A stretch of 64,000 nt of DNA. Origin: a bacterium 1XD21-13 (GTDB lineage: Bacteria > Bacillota > Clostridia > Lachnospirales > Lachnospiraceae). Below the pieces are notes generated by a model. It saw only the letters and a program-made list of their open reading frames with translations, ran no database searches and was not told the DNA's origin. Every line of letters starts with the position of its first letter. Within the stretch, counting starts at the first letter, position 1. Shown here piece by piece: positions 43,934-52,452 of this stretch. Position numbers and translations under genes: made by a program. The stretch covers positions 59,363-123,362 of the forward strand of contig QZDX01000013.1 of the NCBI GenBank assembly GCA_009917555.1, written 5' to 3'.

Positions 43934-44061
43934 TTGTTATAGAATTTTTTTGTTATAGAGACTCTTTGTTATGCTATTTCTTTGTTATACAACTTTTTTG
44001 TTTTAGAACCTCTTTATTATATTGTTTCTTTGTTATACATCTTCTTTGTTATAGAACTTTT
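43934..44061. repeat. tandem array, eight copies of a 16-bp unit
   Basis: Eight exact-period 16-base units follow TTGTTATAnAnnTnTT, with a degenerate ninth up to about 44077. The period never slips. Read on the minus strand the unit is TATAACAAAGA-like, and the gene-proximal end merges into ATAACAAGGAG, the ribosome site of the downstream gene. No spacers are present, so it is not a CRISPR array. Confidence 0.85.
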
Positions 44062-44169
44062 TTTATTTTAACACCTTTTGCCTCTAAAATCTCCCTTAAT
44101 TTTTCCAAACAATTTCCCAAACAAGAAAGTCGCAAGAAAAAGTCTTTTGGCGGTCTTTTCTATAAAGGG

Positions 44170-44206
44170 AAAAAGCTGAACTGATTTTTTTAAGACCAGT
44201 CCAGCC
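44170..44206 (-). terminator. terminator of the rubrerythrin operon
   Basis: GCTGGACTG pairs with CAGTTCAGC around an A-rich loop and is followed by TTTTT on the minus strand, about 40 bases after the rubrerythrin stop codon. Confidence 0.75.
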
Positions 44207-44244
44207 ATTTTTTGAAATCAAGTAATGGGAAGCAATTCCTAAGC

Positions 44245-44784
44245 TTAATAATTCTCTGCACGAACCTCAAAGTAAGCCTGAGGATGAGCACAGGCAGGGC
44301 AAACCTCCGGGGCGGCCTCGCCTACCACAATGTGTCCGCAGTTCCGGCACTCCCACACCTTAACCTCACTCTTTTTGAATACCTCCTGGGCCTCCACATT
44401 TCGAAGCAAAGCACGATAGCGCTCCTCGTGGTGCTTCTCAATGGCGGCAACCAGACGGAACTTCTCTGCCAGCTCCGGAAAGCCCTCTTTCTCGGCTGTC
44501 TCGGCAAAGCCCGCATACATATCTGTCCACTCGTAGTTTTCTCCGGCGGCTGCGGCTCCCAGGTTCTCGGCGGTAGATCCGATTCCCTCCAGCTCCTTGA
44601 ACCACATCTTTGCATGCTCCTTTTCGTTGTCGGCCGTCTTGAGGAACAGGGCTGCAATCTGCTCAAAGCCCTCCTTTTTCGCCTTGGAGGCAAAGTAGGT
44701 GTACTTGTTACGTGCCTGGGATTCTCCGGCAAATGCCGCCTCCAGGTTCTTTTCTGTCTGTGTACCAGCGTACTTGTTCATCAT
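44245..44784 (-). CDS. rbr: rubrerythrin
   Basis: Peroxide-scavenging non-heme iron protein. The 179 residues have a ferritin-like diiron domain ([28 protein letters not shown]) and a C-terminal rubredoxin domain with CRNCG and CPACAHP. Start follows AAAGGAAG; ATG is doubled. Last gene of a perR-SDR-hrb-rbr set on one strand. Confidence 0.97.
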   Translation of the reverse strand: MMNKYAGTQTEKNLEAAFAGESQARNKYTYFASKAKKEGFEQIAALFLKTADNEKEHAKMWFKELEGIGSTAENLGAAAAGENYEWTDMYAGFAETAEKEGFPELAEKFRLVAAIEKHHEERYRALLRNVEAQEVFKKSEVKVWECRNCGHIVVGEAAPEVCPACAHPQAYFEVRAENY

Positions 44785-44857
44785 TCGTTTCTTCCTTTCT
44801 ATTATTTCCTTATTTTCACACCGGCAGGCACTGATCCTGACGGTGGGTCCATCTGTT

Positions 44858-45475
44858 TTACTGTGTTACTTTCTCAAAATCAGAGGCCGGGTGCTTGCAC
44901 AGGGGGCACACAAAGTCCTCCGGAAGCTCCTCCCCCTCATACACGTAGCCGCATACGCTGCAGCGCCAAACCGTCTTGCCCGCAGGAGCCGTCTTTTCCG
45001 GCTTCGGCTTAATGGAGGCTTGATAATAGGCATAGGAAGCCGAGGCTGTGCCGGAGAGAACCTCCATGTCCTCCACGGAGGCAATAAACATGGTATGGCT
45101 TCCCAGATCTATGGCCTGCTCCACTTTGGCGCTGATGTACCCGTTGGTTCCCGCCGTAATATAATAGAGGCCATTAGCGGATCTCTTACAATCCTCATAG
45201 CCGGCGAATTTGTCCACCTCCCGCCCTGACTGGAAGCCAAAGTGCCGGAATGTGTCGAAGCTGGCTTCCTCACTGAGAATAGATACGTTGAAGCTTCCGC
45301 TCTTTTTTACCAGGTCATGGGTAAAATTGGCTTTGTTCACGGTAATACTGATTCGATTGGGCTCGCTGGTGACCTGTCCTGCCGTGTTGATGATGCACCC
45401 GCTGTCTTTCCCCTCTGCCTGGGAGGTGAGAACAAACAGGCCGTAGGTAAGCTTGTACATTGTTTTTTTATCCAT
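44858..45475 (-). CDS. hrb: flavin reductase-rubredoxin fusion (high molecular weight rubredoxin type)
   Basis: A 205-residue protein: an FMN-binding split-barrel flavin reductase domain (residues ~1-150; [28 protein letters not shown]) fused to a rubredoxin with [22 protein letters not shown]. Such Hrb proteins pass electrons from NAD(P)H to rubrerythrin or flavodiiron proteins in anaerobes. The adjacent rbr gene is the likely partner. Confidence 0.92.
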   Translation of the reverse strand: MDKKTMYKLTYGLFVLTSQAEGKDSGCIINTAGQVTSEPNRISITVNKANFTHDLVKKSGSFNVSILSEEASFDTFRHFGFQSGREVDKFAGYEDCKRSANGLYYITAGTNGYISAKVEQAIDLGSHTMFIASVEDMEVLSGTASASYAYYQASIKPKPEKTAPAGKTVWRCSVCGYVYEGEELPEDFVCPLCKHPASDFEKVTQ

Positions 45476-45494
45476 GGCATTATCCCTCTCTTCC

Positions 45495-46232
45495 TTAATT
45501 CATGGCCGCACCGTCCACACGCAGGGTGACACCGGTGACGTAGGAGGCCAGATCACTGGCCAGATACAGATAGGCGTTGGCGATATCCATGGGCTCTCCC
45601 ACTCTGCCAAGAGGAATGCCTGCGGAAATGCGTTCCACCATTTCCTGAGGCAGCGCCGCTACCATGTCGGTCCTTGTGACGCCGGGAGCTACTGCATTTA
45701 CCCGAATCTGGTCCTTTGCCAGCTCACGGGCCAGAGATTTTGTCAGGCCGTTGACGGCAAACTTGGTGGCCGGATAGCCGCAGCCTGAGGGCTGTCCGTA
45801 CTCTCCCACCATGGAGCTGGTGTTGATAATCACACCACCGCCCTGGTCTTTCATAATCCGGGCCGCCGCCTGGGAGCACACGAAGACTGCCTTGAGGTTG
45901 ATATCCAGAATTTTGGAAAATTCCTCCAGGGTATAATCGTAGAGGCTGGTCCGAGAGGAAATGCCTGCATTGTTTGCCAAAATATCCAGGGAGCCAAAGC
46001 GCTCTTTCACGGAGGCAAAGGCTGTGGCTACCGCCTGAGGATCGCAGAGATCCGGCCAGATACCCATGACACGGCCCTCAAATTCTCCAAGGACAGCCAG
46101 GGCATTTTCCACCGTCTCCTGCTTGGAGCCGGCTACGGCTACGTTGGCTCCGTTTTCCAGATACCTTTTTACAATGGCCAGGCCGATACCCCTGGTTCCG
46201 CCGGTTACAATGGCTGTTTTATTTTTTAACAT
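45495..46232 (-). CDS. SDR family oxidoreductase (FabG-like)
   Basis: A 245-residue short-chain dehydrogenase: TGGTRGIGLAI cofactor loop, NNAGIS, the catalytic serine in INTSSMVGEYG, GYPATKFAVNG (Tyr-Lys pair) and VAPGVTRTDM. Start 46232 follows AAAGGG. It lies between perR and hrb; substrate unknown, and fatty-acid synthesis genes are not nearby. Confidence 0.9.
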   Translation of the reverse strand: MLKNKTAIVTGGTRGIGLAIVKRYLENGANVAVAGSKQETVENALAVLGEFEGRVMGIWPDLCDPQAVATAFASVKERFGSLDILANNAGISSRTSLYDYTLEEFSKILDINLKAVFVCSQAAARIMKDQGGGVIINTSSMVGEYGQPSGCGYPATKFAVNGLTKSLARELAKDQIRVNAVAPGVTRTDMVAALPQEMVERISAGIPLGRVGEPMDIANAYLYLASDLASYVTGVTLRVDGAAMN

Positions 46233-46276
46233 GCTATCACCCTTTCTTCTATAAAATATCACAACTTTTTATTGCT

Positions 46277-46636
46277 TCATTTTTTCCTGCAACGGGGGCA
46301 CAGGTAAAAGACTTTCAAATCGTAGGATAAAAATGTGTCCCCCACTGTCTCTCGCAAGGATGCTGTCAAATCCTCAAATGTAATGTCTGCCAGCTCTCCG
46401 CAGCGTCTGCAGACCAGATGATCGTGCTTTTGGATGCGGTCATACCGATCGGGAATGCCCTCTACAGATACCCGTCGAATCAATCCGGCCTTACAGAGCT
46501 TATTCACATTGTTGTAAATCGTTGCCAGAACAACTCTGGGGTACGTTTTTCGAACCTCCGCGAAAATCTGCTCCACAGTTAAATGTTCGTTGGAGGTAGT
46601 GATGACAGCATAGATTTCCCGTTCGTATGTGGTCAT
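46277..46636 (-). CDS. Fur family regulator, PerR-like
   Basis: A 119-residue winged-helix metalloregulator: HLTVEQIFAEVRKTYPRVVLATIYNNVNKL is the DNA-reading region, KHDHLVCRRCGEL and YLCPRC supply the two zinc CxxC pairs. First gene of the oxygen-defence set. A PerR-box-like palindrome overlaps its promoter. Start has no obvious strong ribosome site but matches family length. Confidence 0.88.
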   Translation of the reverse strand: MTTYEREIYAVITTSNEHLTVEQIFAEVRKTYPRVVLATIYNNVNKLCKAGLIRRVSVEGIPDRYDRIQKHDHLVCRRCGELADITFEDLTASLRETVGDTFLSYDLKVFYLCPRCRKK

Positions 46637-46689
46637 ATAGGCTCCAATCTAAAATTCATAGGTTTTTATTAAAATAATTCTATATATTT

Positions 46690-46725
46690 TAGAATCATTC
46701 TATCTTATATGGAATTATTTGTCAA
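46690..46725 (-). promoter_or_regulatory. promoter with PerR-box-like operator
   Basis: TTGACA (46720-46725 complement) and TAGAAT are spaced 17 bases. The -10 box is the left half of TAGAATGATTCTA (46690-46702), a 13-base inverted repeat with one central base, as in Per/Fur 7-1-7 boxes. Autoregulation is inferred. Confidence 0.65.
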
Positions 46726-46799
46726 GTCTTTTGTGTTCGGAAAAACATTCGTGAAAAACGTCCGCTTGGCTAATTGCCCGCAGGAATAAAATAGAGCTA

Positions 46800-46844
46800 C
46801 CCTGAAATAAGACCCGATACAATTGCGTATGTCTTATTTCAGGG
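46800..46844 (-). terminator. hairpin at the end of the decarboxylase operon
   Basis: A perfect 14-bp stem (46800-46813 with 46831-46844) and 17-base loop lie 22 bases after the oadA-like stop codon; the minus strand continues TAGCTCTATTTTATT. Confidence 0.65.
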
Positions 46845-46865
46845 CAGCCCTATTGCTGTGTTATT

Positions 46866-48272
46866 TTATACGGGATACGCCCCGTTCTTGGTATCTGCTA
46901 CGGAAGCATCCATTTTTGTTTTCTGAGCTTCTCTGTATTTGAAGAAGTCTACAGCTACCTGGGGGAACAGAGCGTAGGACAATACATCCTCATCCTGCTC
47001 CTTGTACTGAGCCATCTCTGCCTCTAAGGTCTCCAGCTCGTTGGGAACCAGATCCGCCGGACGGCAGGTGATCACCTCTGCGTCACCGATACACTTTTTC
47101 TGTACCTCGGGATTGAAAGGCTTTACGGTCTTTCCGTATTTTCCGGAGAGAACGTCCTTGGTCTCCTTGGTTACCATCTTGTAGCGCTCGCCGGCTACTA
47201 CGTTCATAACTGCCTGGCTTCCTACGATCTGAGAGGACGGAGTTACAAGAGGACACTCACCGAAGTCCTTACGCACACGTGGAACCTCCTCCAGAACCTC
47301 ATAGTACTTATCCTCTGCCCCCAGATCCTTTAACTGGGAGGTCAGGTTGGACAGCATGCCGCCAGGTACCTGATACAGCAGTGTCTTGATGTTGACACCC
47401 ATGTTCTTGGGATTGAGAAGTCCGCTCTCCAGACACTCGTCACGGTAGGGACGGAAGTAATCTGCGATCTCCGCAAGCAGGTTCTGATCGTAGCCGGTGT
47501 CGTAGGGCGTTCCCTTAAAGGTCTCTACCATAACCTCTGTTGCAGGCTGGGAGGTTCCCAGTGCAAAGGGTGACATAGCACAGTCAATGACATCCACCCC
47601 TGCTTCTACGGCCTTTAAGTAGGTCATGGAAGCTACGCCGGAGGTATAGTGGGTGTGAAGCTGAATGGGAATCCGAACAGCGCTCTTCAGAGCTGTTACC
47701 AGCTCCGTTGCCTTATAGGGAAGCAAAAGGCCTGCCATATCCTTGATACAGATGGAATCCGCACCCATGCTCTCGATCTCTTTTGCTATGTTGGTCCAGT
47801 AATCCAGGGTGTAGGCATCTCCCAAGGTATAGGAAAGGGCGATCTGTGCATGGCCTTTCTCCTTGTTGGAAGCTTTTACGGCTGTCTCTAAGTTACGCAG
47901 ATCATTTAAGCAGTCGAAAATACGAATGATGTCAATGCCGTTTGCAATGGATTTCTGTACAAAATACTCTACTACATCGTCGCCGTAGGGACGGTAGCCT
48001 AAGATGTTCTGTCCACGGAACAGCATCTGCAAGGGAGTTTTCTTTGCTTTCTCTTTGATCTTTCTTAAGCGATCCCAGGGGTCCTCATGAAGAAAACGCA
48101 AGGAAGCATCAAAGGTTGCGCCTCCCCAGCACTCCAGGGAATGATAGCCTACCTGGTCCAGCTTTTCTACGATGGGAAGCATCTGCTCTGTGCTCATACG
48201 TGTGGCAATCAGGGACTGATGGGCATCACGCAGTATGGTTTCGGTAATTCTTACCGGTTTTGTCTGTGACAT
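46866..48272 (-). CDS. oadA: oxaloacetate decarboxylase alpha / transcarboxylase 5S-type subunit
   Basis: A 468-residue carboxyltransferase: TETILRDAHQSLIATRM and the metal/lysine region DSICIKDMAGLL with LHTHYTSG. It transfers carboxyl between biotin and pyruvate/oxaloacetate. It lacks the C-terminal biotin domain of long OadA proteins; the biotin carrier is a separate gene in the operon. C terminus YRVxK-type PYC domain reads AGERYKMVTKETKDVLSGKYG. Last gene of the five-gene operon. Confidence 0.92.
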   Translation of the reverse strand: MSQTKPVRITETILRDAHQSLIATRMSTEQMLPIVEKLDQVGYHSLECWGGATFDASLRFLHEDPWDRLRKIKEKAKKTPLQMLFRGQNILGYRPYGDDVVEYFVQKSIANGIDIIRIFDCLNDLRNLETAVKASNKEKGHAQIALSYTLGDAYTLDYWTNIAKEIESMGADSICIKDMAGLLLPYKATELVTALKSAVRIPIQLHTHYTSGVASMTYLKAVEAGVDVIDCAMSPFALGTSQPATEVMVETFKGTPYDTGYDQNLLAEIADYFRPYRDECLESGLLNPKNMGVNIKTLLYQVPGGMLSNLTSQLKDLGAEDKYYEVLEEVPRVRKDFGECPLVTPSSQIVGSQAVMNVVAGERYKMVTKETKDVLSGKYGKTVKPFNPEVQKKCIGDAEVITCRPADLVPNELETLEAEMAQYKEQDEDVLSYALFPQVAVDFFKYREAQKTKMDASVADTKNGAYPV

Positions 48273-48304
48273 GATTCTCCTCCTATTCCAGTTCTATTTT
48301 TATT

Positions 48305-49456
48305 TTACATCACACCAAAGATAGCCATAAAGGTTCCGGCTGCTACGGCCGTACCGATGACACCGGCTACGTTGGGGCCCATAGCGTGCATCAGCAGGAA
48401 GTTGGTGGGATCTGCCTCCGCACCTACCTTTTGGGATACACGGGCTGCCATGGGAACCGCAGATACGCCTGCGGAGCCAATCAGCGGATTTACCTTGCCG
48501 CCGGTAACCTTGCACATAATCTTTCCGAAGATTACGCCGGCTGCCGTACCAAAGGCAAAGGCGACTAGACCAAGGGCTACGATCATAAGGGTATCCAGGT
48601 TTAAGAAAGCCTCGGCGCTGGTGGTAGCTCCTACGGAGGTACCAAGCAAAATAACAACAATGTACATCAGAGCATTGGAAGCTGTCTCCTGAAGCTGGCG
48701 GACTACGCCGGATTCACGGAACAGGTTGCCAAGCATCAGCGCACCAACCAGGGGCGCCGTTGAGGGCAGAACCAGGCAGACTACCACCGTAACAATGATG
48801 GGGAAGAGAATCTTCTCCAGCTTGGATACGGGACGGAGCTGCTCCATCTTGATCTTGCGCTCTTTTTCCGTGGTCAGCAGCTTCATAATGGGCGGCTGAA
48901 TGACGGGAACCAGTGACATGTAGGAATAAGCCGCCACCGCAATGGGACCCATAATGGCTGTCTGCTCCAATTTTCCGGCCAGGAAAATGGAGGTAGGGCC
49001 GTCAGCGCCTCCAATGATGGAGATTGCCGCTGCCGCCTTGTCGGAGAAGCCCATAGCCATAGCGCCCAAATAAGCGGCAAAGATACCGAACTGTGCTGCA
49101 GCACCCAAAAGGAAGCTTTTGGGATTTGCAATCAGGGGGCCGAAGTCGGTCATAGCTCCAACGCCCATGAAAATCAGTGACGGCAGAATTGCCCACTCAT
49201 CCAATACATAGAAATAGTAGAGAAGACCGCCTACGCCGTTTGCAGATTCCTCCGGACTCATCATAATATCCGGATAAATATTTACCAACAGCATACCAAA
49301 AGCAATCGGAACCAAAAGTAGAGGTTCATATTCCTTTTTGATAGCTAAGAACAGGAAAAAGCATGCAACCCCGACCATGACGTAGTTTCCCCAGGTCAGG
49401 TTGAAGAACGCTGTCTGATGCATGAGATTTCCCAGTGTTTCTAATATATATCCCAT
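48305..49456 (-). CDS. oadB: Na+-translocating decarboxylase beta subunit
   Basis: A 383-residue polytopic subunit that couples decarboxylation of carboxybiotin to Na+ export. Family motifs: GVGAMTDFGPLIANPKS, ISIIGGADGPTSIFLAGKL and NPLIGSAGVSAVPMAARVSQ near the C terminus. About nine membrane segments. It follows the biotin carrier gene by 40 bases. Confidence 0.95.
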   Translation of the reverse strand: MGYILETLGNLMHQTAFFNLTWGNYVMVGVACFFLFLAIKKEYEPLLLVPIAFGMLLVNIYPDIMMSPEESANGVGGLLYYFYVLDEWAILPSLIFMGVGAMTDFGPLIANPKSFLLGAAAQFGIFAAYLGAMAMGFSDKAAAAISIIGGADGPTSIFLAGKLEQTAIMGPIAVAAYSYMSLVPVIQPPIMKLLTTEKERKIKMEQLRPVSKLEKILFPIIVTVVVCLVLPSTAPLVGALMLGNLFRESGVVRQLQETASNALMYIVVILLGTSVGATTSAEAFLNLDTLMIVALGLVAFAFGTAAGVIFGKIMCKVTGGKVNPLIGSAGVSAVPMAARVSQKVGAEADPTNFLLMHAMGPNVAGVIGTAVAAGTFMAIFGVM

Positions 49457-49496
49457 GTCTTAACCTCCGTTAGTTTGATAGGGTTCCAGTGTATTG

Positions 49497-49862
49497 TCAG
49501 TTCAGGGATGCCAGTAAATCGCCGGATTCTACTGCGTCGCCTACTCCAACATTGATGCTGGCTACCGTACCATCCTCAGGAGCAACAACCGGGATCTCCA
49601 TCTTCATGGCTTCCAGAATCACAATGCTGTCGCCGGCCTTTACTGCCTGGCCCACAGAAGCCTCTACCTTAAATACCTTGCCGGGAACGGAAGCCTTTAC
49701 CTCGATTCCCCCTGCTGCTGCCGCTGCTGCCGGCTTTGCTGCCGGGGCCGGAGCTGCCGCCGGGGCCGGAGCTGCTGCCCGTGCCGGTGCGCTTCCTGCG
49801 CCGCCCTCTTCTACGGTTACATCATATGCCACGCCATTTACGGTGATTGTATAATTTTTCAT
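49497..49862 (-). CDS. biotin carboxyl carrier protein
   Basis: A 121-residue carrier: N-terminal MKNYTITVNGVAYDVTVEE, a flexible Ala/Pro linker (residues ~28-50), and a biotinyl domain with EAMKMEIPV where the lysine is biotinylated. It shuttles carboxyl groups between the two carboxyltransferases and the beta pump encoded alongside. Confidence 0.96.
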   Translation of the reverse strand: MKNYTITVNGVAYDVTVEEGGAGSAPARAAAPAPAAAPAPAAKPAAAAAAGGIEVKASVPGKVFKVEASVGQAVKAGDSIVILEAMKMEIPVVAPEDGTVASINVGVGDAVESGDLLASLN

Positions 49863-49916
49863 CTTATTGATTCCTCCTAAAAATTTGAATGATGTGTAAG
49901 CTTTCGCTGTTTCTAT

Positions 49917-50750
49917 TTACGCTCTTTTCCATTTCTGGCTGCTTTTGCGCTTGATGGACCGTACTACAAAGCCGTCCGTAGAGGTACTTCCCATGGACGC
50001 TGCCACTGCAGCCGTAATGACTGCCACAAGCTCCAGATCGTCGGTGACTGCCTCCTCCACGGGTGCCGCCGGAGCCGGTACGGAAGCCGGGGCTGCTGCA
50101 GGTGTAGGTGCTTTCTTTTCTACCGCTTTCTTCTTACTGAACTTCTTTTCAATAGCCGGTATAAAGTTGAAGCAGGAAATGATCAGGCTGATAAGAATCA
50201 GGACTGTAAACACAACGCCCATGCCAAGGAGCGTGTTCATGCCTGCTTTCTGCAGGATCTCGCCGGTGCTGTAGATGGGGTCTGCCGTTACCGTGGTGAC
50301 GATGTCGTGACTGTTGTATACCAGGGAGAGCCGCATATCATGCTTCTCAAACTCATATACCACATCATAGGTAACCTCTCCGTCCTTTTCCACGCCACCC
50401 TCGTATTCCTTGACACCCACATAGGCGCCAAATTCGTCCAGGTTGCTGGCGTAGGATTTGAAAAGGGACAGGTAAGCGTCTGCCGTGAAGTCAAACTTCT
50501 GTCCTGCTCCGCTAATATAGGGATACAGGGCTACCTCCTGCTCGAAGTCCTCAAAGTTCTCCTCCAGCCCTGCGATCTGCTCGTTTAACTCCTCCTCGCT
50601 CATGGAGGTCAGCATCTTCACATACTGATCGGATTTGGTCTGGTACATTTCTTCCTTGGGAAGCTTTTCTCTGGCCGCACAGCCGGCTAAAGACATGACA
50701 CAAACCAGCATTGTCAGTAGGCTGATTATTTTTTTCATGTTTCTTCTCAT
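49917..50750 (-). CDS. OadG-like gamma subunit, lipoprotein-type N terminus
   Basis: A 277-residue membrane protein. MKKIISLLTMLVCVMSLAGCAA is a signal with lipobox (SLAGC). An extracellular-type domain (~residues 25-165) precedes a membrane segment (TLLGMGVVFTVLILISLIISC) and an Ala/Pro-rich cytoplasmic tail, as in OadG. The N-terminal lipoprotein domain is an addition to classical ~85-residue OadG. ATG 50750 follows GAGAGG; a GTG is nine bases earlier. Confidence 0.8.
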   Translation of the reverse strand: MRRNMKKIISLLTMLVCVMSLAGCAAREKLPKEEMYQTKSDQYVKMLTSMSEEELNEQIAGLEENFEDFEQEVALYPYISGAGQKFDFTADAYLSLFKSYASNLDEFGAYVGVKEYEGGVEKDGEVTYDVVYEFEKHDMRLSLVYNSHDIVTTVTADPIYSTGEILQKAGMNTLLGMGVVFTVLILISLIISCFNFIPAIEKKFSKKKAVEKKAPTPAAAPASVPAPAAPVEEAVTDDLELVAVITAAVAASMGSTSTDGFVVRSIKRKSSQKWKRA

Positions 50751-50764
50751 ATTATTCACCTCTC

Positions 50765-52159
50765 TTAAACCGTTCCGTGTTTTCTGTCCGGGCGATCTTC
50801 TCTCTTTGTGAATAACATCTCAAATGCGCCAATGACATATTTTCTGGTGTCCTTGGGCTCGATAATGCTGTCTACGTAGCCTCTCTTTGCCGCTGCCTCA
50901 GGGCTGGACTGAAGGGCCGCATACTGGGCAGCCTTTTCCTGCTGGGTAGCTGCGTCCGCATCTGCGTACATCACCTTTGCCGCCAGCTTCGCATCCATCA
51001 TGCCAATCTGGGAACCTGTCCAGGCATAAACCATATCAGCGCCGATTCCCTTACTGTTCATGGATACGTAGGCGCTACCGTAGGCTGCTCCTGCGATGAC
51101 ATTTACCTTGGGAACGGTGGCATTTGCAAAGGCGTAGGTAAGCTTGGCCATAGCTCTTGCGATGTTGCGCTCGGTGCACATATTTGCCTTGTAGCCCTTT
51201 ACGTTGGTGACGGAAAGGACCGGAATGTTGAACGCATCACAGAAGTTGATGAAGTCTGCGGCTTTCTGGGCGCCTCTGGCTGTCAGCTCCGGGTCGTTGT
51301 TGGCCACGGCGCCTACGGTCACGCCGTTGAGCTTTATGAGGCCGGTTACCATGTCCTTTGCATAGTCTTTTTTCGTCTCGAAGAATACATTTCCATCGGA
51401 AATACTGGAAAGTATGTAGGGTGCGGAATACTCTACATTTCCCAGGTCCTCGCATGCACGATTCAGGTCGTCAAGGCACTCCTCGTAGGAGGCGTCGTCC
51501 TCGTTGTTGGCCGGAAGCATGGTGACAAGCTCACGGATCTGAGCCAGGATGCCTGCCTCGTCTCCTACGACGTCTACATTTCCGGCTTCCTCTGCCTGGA
51601 ACGCAGCGGATGCGCTGTTGCATTTGGAGATCTCATTTCCCTCAATTGCGTTGGGGGAGTTTACGAAGAGCTTTGCTTTTTTCTCCTCCATAAATGTGAA
51701 ATCAGCTAATCCCGGAACTACGGCAAGACCGCCGCCACAGGTTCCGAATACGGCTGCTATCTGTGGAACTACACCGGATGCAAGGGTCTGCTTTAAATAA
51801 ATCTCGCCGAAGCCGTTCAATGCGTCTGTGGCTTCCTGGAGACGTACGCCTGCACAGTCGATAAGACCGATGATGGGTGCTCCCATTTTGCAGGCCATGT
51901 CATAGAGCTTTGTGATCTTCTTTGCATGCATCTCACCCAGGGTCCCATTCAGTACGGATGCGTCCTGGCTGTATACATACACAAGATTGCCATCTATGAC
52001 GCCGTATCCGGTGATGACGCCGTCGGACGGTGTTTCTGTCTGCTGCATGTTGAAGTCGGTGCTTCTGGCGGTTACCATTCCGCCGATCTCAACAAAACTG
52101 TTCTCGTCAAGTAAGCTTTCGATTCTCTTACCTGCCAAGGTTTGTGCTGTAGTACTCAT
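50765..52159 (-). CDS. mmdA: carboxyltransferase (methylmalonyl-CoA decarboxylase alpha / 12S type)
   Basis: A 464-residue acyl-CoA carboxyltransferase of the crotonase-like fold: QDASVLNGTLGEMHAKKI, IGLIDCAGVRLQEATDAL, FGTCGGGLAVVPGL and VIAGAAYGSAYVSM. It moves CO2 between an acyl-CoA and biotin. It is shorter than the ~510-residue MmdA. First gene of the operon, behind GGAGGG. Which acyl-CoA is used cannot be told from sequence. Confidence 0.88.
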   Translation of the reverse strand: MSTTAQTLAGKRIESLLDENSFVEIGGMVTARSTDFNMQQTETPSDGVITGYGVIDGNLVYVYSQDASVLNGTLGEMHAKKITKLYDMACKMGAPIIGLIDCAGVRLQEATDALNGFGEIYLKQTLASGVVPQIAAVFGTCGGGLAVVPGLADFTFMEEKKAKLFVNSPNAIEGNEISKCNSASAAFQAEEAGNVDVVGDEAGILAQIRELVTMLPANNEDDASYEECLDDLNRACEDLGNVEYSAPYILSSISDGNVFFETKKDYAKDMVTGLIKLNGVTVGAVANNDPELTARGAQKAADFINFCDAFNIPVLSVTNVKGYKANMCTERNIARAMAKLTYAFANATVPKVNVIAGAAYGSAYVSMNSKGIGADMVYAWTGSQIGMMDAKLAAKVMYADADAATQQEKAAQYAALQSSPEAAAKRGYVDSIIEPKDTRKYVIGAFEMLFTKREDRPDRKHGTV

Positions 52160-52213
52160 TTTCAGCCCTCCATTTTTATATTGATAATTCTAAACCATTT
52201 CATGCCGTTTACC

Positions 52214-52242
52214 ATTTTATCAATAACTTGTCAAATAATCAA
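52214..52242 (-). promoter_or_regulatory. promoter for the decarboxylase operon
   Basis: TTGATT and TAAAAT spaced 17 bases on the minus strand, about 55 bases upstream of mmdA. Confidence 0.6.
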
Positions 52243-52326
52243 GTGTTTTGTATAAATTCGTGTACAAAATTCGGTGATGGTTCAGATAGTGGGAAATTGG
52301 GGTTGTGGGGAAAGGGTTCTTCTAGT

Positions 52327-52425
52327 GGACGGACGCCAGGAGGAGAACATCCTATTTCCCTCCCTGCTCCGCTTGCGCTAACACGCTTTCCGGGAAATAG
52401 GATGTTCTCCTCCTGGCTGGTTGTT
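52327..52425. repeat. variable-arm palindrome (family II), copy C
   Basis: Perfect 25-bp arms at 52336-52360 and 52392-52416 surround a 31-base centre with CCTGCTCCGC and GCTAACACGC. Outer GGACGCC and GGCTGGTT match the other copies. It lies between the P-type ATPase stop and the mmdA promoter; nothing else is recognised in 52243-52452. Confidence 0.9.
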
Positions 52426-52452
52426 TGAAGCTTGTGGCTGTACTTTCTTTTG

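Noticed and set aside
43934..44061. Possible CRISPR array
   Set aside because: The period is 16 bases with no spacers and no cas genes are nearby; it is a simple tandem repeat.
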